Origin: Acidimicrobiia bacterium
GTDB lineage: Bacteria > Actinomycetota > Acidimicrobiia > Spongiisociales > UBA5794
Direction: 5' to 3'
Assembly: GCA_030599515.1 (NCBI GenBank)
Contig: JAUVNV010000014.1
Coordinates: 1 to 18,641 of the forward strand
Length of the DNA stretch: 18,641 bases
In this document: positions 6,964 through 13,998 of the stretch, in pieces
Numbering within the stretch: position 1 is the first letter of the stretch
Layout of the letters: each line of letters starts with the position of its first letter
The notes under the pieces: model-generated
Told to the model about the DNA's origin: nothing
What the model saw: only the letters and a program-made list of their open reading frames with translations
Database searches by the model: none
Program-made: the position numbers and the translations under genes

Positions 6964-8475
6964 TCACTCCTCGTCGATCTCGTAGATCCGGTCGATGTAG
7001 CGGGTCATCAACTCGTTGACGGCGCCGCGGGCGGGGAACGTAGCGGCCATGCCGTACATCGGTGCAGCGCCCGTGGTCGCCTCACCGCCCGCGGCCCGGG
7101 CCCCATCAACGGCATCTGAGAGGTCGTCCAGGAAGCGTTCCACGACACCGGGCTGGGTGTGGCGAAGGGTGACGGCGATGTGCACGGCCGGTGGGTGATG
7201 CAGGCCGTTGAGACTCCATCCTCGCTCGGCCATTCGGGCCATCACCTCGTAGATGTCGACGTCGTCGGACGCGAACGCGATGACCCACAGGGGGTCGCCG
7301 AGGACGTGCAAACCCTCGATCTCGCCGACGCCGTCCCGGATCCGGGCGCCTGACGTCAAGATCGATTCCGTGGCGTGGAGGTAGCCGTCTTCGCCCATCG
7401 ACACGAGTGCGGCCCACGCGGTCGCCAGGAGCGCTCCCGGGCGGCTTCCTGCGAGAGTGGGGGAGTAGTAGAGCCCTCCTGGCCATTCGGTGGCCACGTG
7501 GAACTGATGTCTTCTGAGATTCCGACCACGGTACAGGACGACCGACGTTCCCTTGGCGGAGTACCCGTACTTGTGAGTGTCGGCCGACATCGACGTCACG
7601 CCGGGAAGCCGGAAGTCGAAGAGAGGGATCTCATACCCGAGTCGCTCCGCCCAGGGGAGCACGAAGCCTCCGAGGCACGCATCGGCGTGGAAGCCCACTC
7701 CGCGCTCGCGGGTCATGTCGGAGAGCTCGGGGATGGGGTCGATCACGCCGTGCGGGAAACCCGGGGTAGAGCCCGCAACGACGACCGTCCGTCTCGTGAC
7801 GGCGTTGGCCATCGCATCGACATCGGCGCGATAGTCGCCGTCGACCGGAACCCGGATCTGCTTGTACCCGAAATACGCAGCCGCCTTGTCGAAGGCCACG
7901 TGCGCCGAGCTGGGGATGACCATCTCAGGTTTGGCGATCCCTGCACGATCCCGGTACGCCTTCATGGCCATGATGATCGACTCCGTGCCCCCCGAGGTGA
8001 CGGTCCCGACGATCTCGTCGCCGTTTTGTGCTGCGGCGCCGGACCCCAGCATCCCTGCCGTCATGGCAACGACCTCGGCTTCGAATTTCATGCCCGATGG
8101 CCAAACGTCGAGATGAAGCGGATTCGATTGTGACTGCAAGGCGTAGACCTCGTTCAAGAACTCGATGTGCTCCGTGTTCCCGTGGTACACGGCGCCCGAC
8201 GCGTAGCCGTCGCTCCAGTCGCCCCGTTCCGCTTCGGCGAGCGCCGCGACGAACCCGACGATCTCACTACGGTCCCGACCGACCTCGGGGAGGCGCGAGT
8301 AAACGGGCACGTCGGCTTCCGGTCGCACGATCGGCGCAGCATCGAGCATCGCTTCGTACTCGGCCTCGAGGACGCCCCGCATTTTGGGGATCTTCCCCGC
8401 TCCTCCGATGATCGCCGCCGCGATGCGGGGTGGGAGTCTGTCGAGGAGGTTCCTGGCTCGGTCGATAGCGCTCAT
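6964..8475 (-). CDS. sphingosine-1-phosphate lyase homologue (PLP-dependent)
   Basis: A 503-residue PLP enzyme that in this family cleaves phosphorylated long-chain bases to a fatty aldehyde and phosphoethanolamine. Features shared with eukaryotic and bacterial S1P lyases include SGAVYHG (Y97), SNPLHLDVWP (H121), the phosphate-cradling SGGTES (161-166), HADACLGGF (H263, D265), and ADTHKYGYSAKGTSVVLY with the Schiff-base lysine K302. The downstream blocks GGLYYSPTLAGSRPG and YGMA also follow the human enzyme closely. The eukaryotic N-terminal membrane anchor is absent, so the protein is probably soluble or peripheral. The ATG is preceded by GAGGA overlapping the stop codon of the sugar-kinase gene seven bases upstream, so the two are co-translated. 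Other group II decarboxylases (glutamate, tyrosine) fit the motifs less well. The true substrate in this organism is not known. Confidence 0.9.
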   Translation of the reverse strand: MSAIDRARNLLDRLPPRIAAAIIGGAGKIPKMRGVLEAEYEAMLDAAPIVRPEADVPVYSRLPEVGRDRSEIVGFVAALAEAERGDWSDGYASGAVYHGNTEHIEFLNEVYALQSQSNPLHLDVWPSGMKFEAEVVAMTAGMLGSGAAAQNGDEIVGTVTSGGTESIIMAMKAYRDRAGIAKPEMVIPSSAHVAFDKAAAYFGYKQIRVPVDGDYRADVDAMANAVTRRTVVVAGSTPGFPHGVIDPIPELSDMTRERGVGFHADACLGGFVLPWAERLGYEIPLFDFRLPGVTSMSADTHKYGYSAKGTSVVLYRGRNLRRHQFHVATEWPGGLYYSPTLAGSRPGALLATAWAALVSMGEDGYLHATESILTSGARIRDGVGEIEGLHVLGDPLWVIAFASDDVDIYEVMARMAERGWSLNGLHHPPAVHIAVTLRHTQPGVVERFLDDLSDAVDGARAAGGEATTGAAPMYGMAATFPARGAVNELMTRYIDRIYEIDEE

Positions 8476-8482
8476 GTGATCC

Positions 8483-10045
8483 TCAGCCGTTCAGTCGGCG
8501 GTAGATGCCGCGGTTGGCCTTGTGGATGCGACGGAACGCGTCGTAGAGACCGTCGTAGACGTGCCGATTGTTCGGGTTCGGCTCATGGGTGGCGGCGATC
8601 GGCGCCATCTCGTCGATCTCGTTCCACTCGACGTGTCCGAGGGCGGCATGTCCGAGCATCCCGGCGCCCCGCACGTTCACCCAGATCGGATCCTCTCGTC
8701 GGATGATCGTGCGACGGAGCACGTCGGCGTGGATCTGAGCCCAGAGGGCGGATCGAGCGCCGCCGCCGACCATGGCGATGGGATCGAGGCGCCGCTTCGT
8801 GAAACGCTCCACCGTCTCGAGGAGCCAGCGGGTGTTGTATGCCACTCCCTCGAACCCGGAGCGGATCATCTCCCCCCGGCCCGTGTCGAGGGACTGGTTG
8901 AAGAATCCGGCTCGCAGGTTGGCATCTTCGACCGGGGTGCGTTCGCCGTAGAGCCACGGCGTGAAGATCACGCCACCCGATCCGGGAGGAACAGAGGCCG
9001 CCACCGTGTTGAGCTCTTCGTACACCGATCCGTCGATGTCGCGATCGGGGTAGAGGATCGCAGCCAGCCAGTCGATTGCCTTGCCCGCCGTTTCCTGTTC
9101 GTTGGCCACAAGCCACCGTCCTGGTACGGCGGCCGGCAGGGACGCGATCGAGTGCACCAGGTCGGTCTTCTTGTACGGAACATGACAGCTGAGCCACGAT
9201 GACGTGCCGATGTAGAGGTGTGCGGCGTAGTCGCGCACGGTCCCGGCGCCGATGCCCGCAGAGTGAACGTCCGGTGTTCCGGCCACGACGGGAGTTCCCG
9301 TCGGGAGTCCCAACTCCTCGGCAACGGAAGCGGTCAATCCGCCGATCACATCGGTGGCATGGCAGAGGGCCGGGAGCTGCTCACGATCGAGTTCGGCGTA
9401 GGAGAGGAGAACGTCGTCGTAGTCGACGGAATCCGGGTCACGGTTGTCGGTGAGCCAATGCAACGCGATCGAGTCGTAGGACGCGACGGTCCGGTCGGTG
9501 AGCCGAAGGTTGATGTAGTCCTTCGGCTCGAGGAACGTCGCGGCGGCGTCGTAGACGTCGGGACGCTCGTTCCTCAAGTAGAGGATGTGGGCGATCGGGT
9601 CCTTCCCCGCTCCCGAGGGTGCACCTCCGGTGTAGGTGACCCACCGGCGTGCTCGCCGCGGATCGAATCCCTGGATCTTGACTCGCCCCGGGGCCGTGAG
9701 ATCTTTGAGATAGCGAGCGCCGCGGGAGTCCATCCAGATGATCGCGTTGCCGATCGGTGCGCCCCCAGCATCGACGGCGACGGTGCCCGACCACTGCGTT
9801 GTGACGGAAACGGCCGCGATCTCCATCGACGGAGAATCGGCAACCGTCTGTCGGACCGCTTCGACGATCGCGCTCCACCAGGCATGCGGATCCTGCTCCG
9901 CGCCTCCACCGTCGTGGAGGATCAGGTCGACAGATCCGGTTGCCTTGGCAACGACCTCGCCGCGGTTCGAGACGAGAGCGACCTTCGGACCGGAGGTACC
10001 GAGATCGATGGCAAGGACGTAGGTGCGTGCTTCCACGGCGCTCAC
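8483..10045 (-). CDS. FGGY-family carbohydrate kinase (xylulokinase-like)
   Basis: A 520-residue ATP-dependent sugar or polyol kinase of the actin-like FGGY family. The N-terminal phosphate-1 motif is AIDLGTSGPKVAL (D14); a WMDSRG motif (about 105-109) contacts the substrate as in xylulokinases; D259 in AGTPDVHSAG is the likely catalytic base; MVGGGARSALWAQIHADVL near 425 is the adenosine-binding motif. A basic insert near residues 118-148 (containing GFDPRRARRW) is not in classical xylulokinases, so the substrate may differ from xylulose. The start used is GTG at 10043-10045; another GTG nine bases later would also work, and neither has a strong Shine-Dalgarno. It is first in a two-gene operon with the S1P-lyase homologue. 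Confidence 0.87.
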   Translation of the reverse strand: MSAVEARTYVLAIDLGTSGPKVALVSNRGEVVAKATGSVDLILHDGGGAEQDPHAWWSAIVEAVRQTVADSPSMEIAAVSVTTQWSGTVAVDAGGAPIGNAIIWMDSRGARYLKDLTAPGRVKIQGFDPRRARRWVTYTGGAPSGAGKDPIAHILYLRNERPDVYDAAATFLEPKDYINLRLTDRTVASYDSIALHWLTDNRDPDSVDYDDVLLSYAELDREQLPALCHATDVIGGLTASVAEELGLPTGTPVVAGTPDVHSAGIGAGTVRDYAAHLYIGTSSWLSCHVPYKKTDLVHSIASLPAAVPGRWLVANEQETAGKAIDWLAAILYPDRDIDGSVYEELNTVAASVPPGSGGVIFTPWLYGERTPVEDANLRAGFFNQSLDTGRGEMIRSGFEGVAYNTRWLLETVERFTKRRLDPIAMVGGGARSALWAQIHADVLRRTIIRREDPIWVNVRGAGMLGHAALGHVEWNEIDEMAPIAATHEPNPNNRHVYDGLYDAFRRIHKANRGIYRRLNG

Positions 10046-10111
10046 GGTACCGGTTCACGGCTCGCGCCGGGAATCACGCGGCAAGGTCGCCGAGCGCTGC
10101 AGCGGTCCCAG

Positions 10112-10140
10112 CCGACCCAAACCGCATCCGGCGCTACACT
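10112..10140 (+). promoter_or_regulatory. candidate promoter of the envelope cassette
   Basis: TACACT (10135-10140) is a fair -10 box. At 17 bases upstream stands CCGACC (10112-10117), a weak -35 box. The position would give a leader of about 60 bases that includes the hairpin at 10173-10195. Confidence 0.3.
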
Positions 10141-10172
10141 TCGTCGGGTCGCCATCACACGCGCCACCGCGA

Positions 10173-10195
10173 GCACCGTCTTCGACGGACGGTGC
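10173..10195 (+). promoter_or_regulatory. perfect 8-bp hairpin just before the first cassette gene
   Basis: GCACCGTC (10173-10180) pairs perfectly with GACGGTGC (10188-10195) around a seven-base loop. It is followed by GGGGGTTTTC and then directly by the ATG at 10206. The run of five G is probably the ribosome binding site, so the hairpin sits against it. The stem plus short T run could also act as a weak intrinsic terminator (attenuator). The structure is read directly; the regulatory role is inferred. Confidence 0.5.
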
Positions 10196-10205
10196 GGGGG
10201 TTTTC

Positions 10206-10406
10206 ATGACTCACTTCGCATATCTCGATCCCGGAACCGGAACCCTGATCGTCCAGGCTCTGCTGGGAGGCACTGCGGGCGTTGCGGTTCTCTTCAAGAC
10301 GAAGCGGAGTCGGTTGGCGAAGAGGAACAAGGCGGCAGAGGCGCCGGCGGATGCTGCCGGCAGTGAAGCCGACAGGTCCACGGCACCGAAACCGTCGGCA
10401 GATTGA
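10206..10406 (+). CDS. 66-residue membrane protein with YLDPGTG motif
   Basis: The protein starts MTHFAYLDPGTGTLIVQALL. One hydrophobic helix covers about residues 13-30 and is followed by KTKRSRLAKRNK and an Ala/Pro-rich charged tail. The positive charges after the helix predict a cytoplasmic C-terminus, which places the DPGTG turn at the outer membrane face. I recall short proteins with a Y-x-DPGTG/S start beside envelope polysaccharide and sulfatase-like genes in several phyla, but know no assigned function. Its TGA (10404-10406) overlaps the first possible start of the methyltransferase gene (TTG at 10403), so it is likely co-translated with it. A run of G at 10196-10200 is the probable ribosome binding site. 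A role as an accessory subunit of the downstream membrane enzyme is an inference from position. Confidence 0.75.
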   Translation: MTHFAYLDPGTGTLIVQALLGGTAGVAVLFKTKRSRLAKRNKAAEAPADAAGSEADRSTAPKPSAD

Positions 10407-10420
10407 CGCCCGGTCCGAAC

Positions 10421-11884
10421 ATGGTGGACGACGCAACCCCGCGTTCCGCGATGGGCCACACCGGAATAGGCGGCGGGGATCCCGGCCGCCGGGTCGACGC
10501 GGGTTCGTTCCGCGACCCCGGGAGTCGGGTCTTCCACCAGGACGGTGAGATCTACCGGGCGCTCGACGATCGTTCGATGGAGAACTGGCAGAAGGTCGCA
10601 GCGACCCGGTTCTTCGCCGAGGGTGTCGCCGCCGGTCGAATCGTGGGAACGGAGCCAGCGGTCGGTGTCGAGCCTATCGACGGAAGTCAATGGGTCGGGG
10701 TCCTGAGACATGAGCGGATCCCCGTCGTCTCGTACCCGTACGAGTGGACCTTCTCGATGCTTCGCGACGCCGCCATGCTCCAACTCGACCTTCTCTCGGC
10801 GGCGCTCGCAGAGGACATGATCCTCAAAGACTCGACGCCGTACAACGTGCAGTGGCGCGGCCGGCAACCCGTCTTCATCGACATCGGCTCGTTCGAAACT
10901 CTCGAGCAGGGCGACATCTGGGTCGGCTACCGCCAGTTCCTTCGCCAGTACCTGTATCCGTTGATGCTGACGGCGCGCGTTGGTATCCCGTTCCAGCCGT
11001 GGATGCGCGGCCAGCCTGACGGTCTCACTGCGGAGGAACTCCGCCGGGTGATGTCCTCACGGGATCTGCTACGCAGGAGCGGCCTGCTGCACGTGACCCT
11101 CCCGGCCCGGGCCGAACGACGTGATCACGGTGGGGGGCGGAACATCCGTTCGGAGCTGAAAGAAGCCGGGTTCAGCAAGGAGATGATCGAATCCAACGTG
11201 AGCGGACTCCGGCGCATCGTGAGCGGACTCGACTGGAATCCCGGCTCGTCCCGCTGGAACCGATACGCCACGGAGTGCGATCACGTGCGAGTTCACCGGG
11301 GTGCGAAGGCAGCCTTCATCACGGATGCGCTCGGTGCCGACGCCCCGACCGCGGTCTGGGACGTCGGCGCCAACGATGGCTACTTCTCGAGATTGGCAGC
11401 GGGGGTCGCAGACTACGTTCTCGCCCTCGATGCCGACGCCGTGATCCTCGACGAGTTCTACCGATCTGTGAAGGCGAACGGCCCCGACAACGTTCTTCAG
11501 TTGGTTCAGGATCTGGCCGACCCGTCGCCCGGCGTCGGGTGGCGCGGCCTCGAGCGACCACCGCTCGTCGATCGGTCGTCCCCGGATCTCGTTCTCTTCC
11601 TGGCGGTCATCCACCACCTCGTCATCGGGCGCAACATCCCGCTGCGAGCGGTCGTCGAGTGGCTGGCCGATCTGAGGGCGAGGGTGATCCTCGAGTTCGT
11701 CTCGCCGGAGGATCCGATGGTTCGGGCGCTCACTCTCAACAGAAAGCCCCATGAGATCCACCGGGACTACAACGAGGCGGATCTGCGGTCGCTTGTGAAG
11801 GAGCATTTCGTGATCGAGCGCGAAGGCGAACTACCGGGGGGCACCCGCCGCTTGTTCGATCTCCGGCCGATCGCCCGACGATGA
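10421..11884 (+). CDS. two-domain protein: kinase-like N-terminal part and SAM methyltransferase
   Basis: The protein has 487 residues from the ATG at 10421; the frame is also open from a TTG at 10403 that overlaps the previous stop, and neither start has a clear Shine-Dalgarno. The C-terminal part is a class I SAM-dependent methyltransferase: motif I is VWDVGANDGYFS (about 312-323), then VLALDADAVILDEF with the acidic end of strand 2, and FLAVIHHL in the motif IV region. The N-terminal 200 residues resemble a protein-kinase/APH C-lobe: a hinge-like stretch (YPYEW), a helix, LKDSTPYNVQ (D137 and N142 as in HRDxxxxN) and PVFIDIGSFE (D154 as in DFG). I recall this arrangement in methyltransferases annotated as NoeA-like. 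The stop overlaps the next ATG (ATGA). Methyl acceptor unknown; glycan or lipid is inferred from the neighbours. Confidence 0.82.
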   Translation: MVDDATPRSAMGHTGIGGGDPGRRVDAGSFRDPGSRVFHQDGEIYRALDDRSMENWQKVAATRFFAEGVAAGRIVGTEPAVGVEPIDGSQWVGVLRHERIPVVSYPYEWTFSMLRDAAMLQLDLLSAALAEDMILKDSTPYNVQWRGRQPVFIDIGSFETLEQGDIWVGYRQFLRQYLYPLMLTARVGIPFQPWMRGQPDGLTAEELRRVMSSRDLLRRSGLLHVTLPARAERRDHGGGRNIRSELKEAGFSKEMIESNVSGLRRIVSGLDWNPGSSRWNRYATECDHVRVHRGAKAAFITDALGADAPTAVWDVGANDGYFSRLAAGVADYVLALDADAVILDEFYRSVKANGPDNVLQLVQDLADPSPGVGWRGLERPPLVDRSSPDLVLFLAVIHHLVIGRNIPLRAVVEWLADLRARVILEFVSPEDPMVRALTLNRKPHEIHRDYNEADLRSLVKEHFVIEREGELPGGTRRLFDLRPIARR

Positions 11885-13998
11885 CCGACACCACGTCCCG
11901 ATCGAGGGCAGACGGGGTCCGGTCGCTCGACGTGATCCTGTCATGTGTCGTTCTCTTCGTGTTCGCCGTGGCCCAACCGCTGCTCGATCTGCTCGGGCGC
12001 AACGCAGAGTTCTTCCTGGCGCGGGCGGCGCCACAGATCGACATCCTTCTCCTCGCTCTCATGCTGACCCTCGGAGTACCGCTGCTCATCGGACTCGCCG
12101 TCGCCGGGATCAGAAAGATCCATTCGCCCACGGGCACCGTCGTGCATGGGGTCGTCCTGGCGATCCTGGGCGCCATCCTTGCTCTCCAGATCGTCTCGAT
12201 CACGCCGGCCGCCGGATTCCCGGCATGGCTCGAAATGGTGCTCGCCGGCGCCACCGGTGTGCTCTTGGCGGTTGCTTTCTACCGTTACGAGGCACTTCGG
12301 TCGGTCGGACGGTACGCCGCCATCGCACCGGTCGTCATCCTCGGTCTGTTCCTCTTCGGGTCGTCGGTGTCCCAACTCGTGTTCGCGTCCAGCGAGGTCG
12401 CGCGGCCGTCTCAGATCACCGTCGAAAACCCCGCCCCGATCGTGATGGTGATATTCGACGAGTTCCCGGTCGCGTCCCTCATGGACGGCGACGGGAACAT
12501 CGAGGAGGATGTCTACCCGGGCTTCGCCCGGCTCGCCGAGGACGGAACGTGGTTCAGGAACGCCGTTACCGTGCAGCAACAGACTGAGAACTCGCTTCCT
12601 GCCATTCTCTCCGGGACGAACCCGCCCATGGACAAGCTGCCGACGGCTGGTGATCACCCATTCACGCTGTTCACGCTGCTGGCGGATTCGTACGACCTCC
12701 ATGTTCAGGAGGCCGTGACCGACCTGTGTCCCGAGTACGCATGCAAGAACACGACCCGACCGGTAGGTCCCGTCGCGGAACGGTGGAGGGCGCTCGTCGA
12801 TGATCTGAGGATCGTCTCCGGCCACCTCTTCCTGCCCGACGACATGGCGGATCATCTACCTCCGGTCGACACGACGTGGTCCAACTTCTCCGGTGGGGAA
12901 GGCGGGGATGAAGTGGACATCACCGCTCGTTTTCAGGAGTTGACGTATTCGGCGGATCGACGCCTGCCGGTCGCCCAGTTCATACAGAACGTCGGAACGA
13001 CCGGTGACGAACCGCGGCTCTTCTTCCTCCACGCGCTTGTCCCGCACGGCCCGTGGACGTATCTCCCCTCCGGCCAGACCTATCCGTCACCTGGAGCGGC
13101 TCCGGGGAGCAAGAGCCCCGGTTGGGGCGATGACGTCTGGCTCGTCGACCAGGCCTACCAGCAACATCTCGCGCAGGTCGGGTACGTCGACGGTGTCATA
13201 GGAGATCTGATCGCCCGACTCGAGGAGGCCGGGCTCTACGACGACACGATGATCATCGTCCTGGCCGATCACGGGATCACCGTGCGTCCCGGTGTTCCGC
13301 ACCGTCGCGTTGCTACGGAAAACACCGTCGGTGATATCGCCGCCATCCCGCTCTTCATCAAGCGCCCCCACCAGGAGCAAGGAGGGATCGACGACTATCG
13401 GGCGGAGACTATCGACGTTCTGCCCACGATCGCGTCCGTGCTCGGGATCGAGCTGCCGTGGATGACGGACGGCATGTCGCTGTTCGGAAACGACAGACCC
13501 GAGCGGGCGGAGAGCCGGATCGAGGGAAGCGAAGGCACCATCGTCTTCGGAACCGACGGGTCAGAGGCCCGGGCGGTCGCCGCTCGCAAGATCGATCACT
13601 TCGGGACCGGCGGGCCGTTCGGCCTCGCCCCACCGGGTCACGCCGACCTGTTGGGCAGGCGAATCGAGGAGTTCGACGTGCGATCCGACGGCGACGTTGC
13701 GGCGACGGTGCGCGACCTCAACGCTTTCGGAGTCGTCGACCTGGCTGGTCCGTCCTTGCCGGCGTGGATCAGTGGCACAATCCGACGCAGCGATTCCCGC
13801 GGCGGTGACCTCGTCCTCGCGATCGCCGTGAACGGTCGTATCGCGGCGGTTACGCGTTCGAGTGAGACGGATGACGGCAAGACGGAATACGGAGCGATGA
13901 TCCCGCCCGACGCCTTCGTGGACGGCGAGAACGACATCGATCTCGTTCTGATCCGTGGCGTCGGGGACGACCGCGAGTTCTGGCGAGTGCGCTTCTAG
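11881..13998 (+). CDS. membrane protein with sulfatase/alkaline-phosphatase-fold domain
   Basis: A 705-residue protein. About five hydrophobic helices lie at roughly residues 16-35, 52-77, 87-107, 114-134 and 146-168. They are followed by an extracytoplasmic domain of the sulfatase superfamily (PF00884-like). Metal-site residues visible are D193/E194 in VMVIFDEFP, a probable nucleophile T235 in QQQTENSLPAILSG, H389 in HALVPHGPW, and D463/H464 in VLADHGIT. There is no CxPxR sulfatase signature, so formylglycine is not expected. The build resembles LTA-synthase, EptA and OpgB-type phosphotransferases, which move phospho-groups from lipids onto surface polymers. A beta-rich C-terminal part (about 560-705) lies beyond the catalytic domain. 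C283 and C288 could form a disulfide. Translation is coupled to the methyltransferase gene by ATGA. Transfer versus hydrolysis cannot be told. Confidence 0.85.
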   Translation: MTDTTSRSRADGVRSLDVILSCVVLFVFAVAQPLLDLLGRNAEFFLARAAPQIDILLLALMLTLGVPLLIGLAVAGIRKIHSPTGTVVHGVVLAILGAILALQIVSITPAAGFPAWLEMVLAGATGVLLAVAFYRYEALRSVGRYAAIAPVVILGLFLFGSSVSQLVFASSEVARPSQITVENPAPIVMVIFDEFPVASLMDGDGNIEEDVYPGFARLAEDGTWFRNAVTVQQQTENSLPAILSGTNPPMDKLPTAGDHPFTLFTLLADSYDLHVQEAVTDLCPEYACKNTTRPVGPVAERWRALVDDLRIVSGHLFLPDDMADHLPPVDTTWSNFSGGEGGDEVDITARFQELTYSADRRLPVAQFIQNVGTTGDEPRLFFLHALVPHGPWTYLPSGQTYPSPGAAPGSKSPGWGDDVWLVDQAYQQHLAQVGYVDGVIGDLIARLEEAGLYDDTMIIVLADHGITVRPGVPHRRVATENTVGDIAAIPLFIKRPHQEQGGIDDYRAETIDVLPTIASVLGIELPWMTDGMSLFGNDRPERAESRIEGSEGTIVFGTDGSEARAVAARKIDHFGTGGPFGLAPPGHADLLGRRIEEFDVRSDGDVAATVRDLNAFGVVDLAGPSLPAWISGTIRRSDSRGGDLVLAIAVNGRIAAVTRSSETDDGKTEYGAMIPPDAFVDGENDIDLVLIRGVGDDREFWRVRF

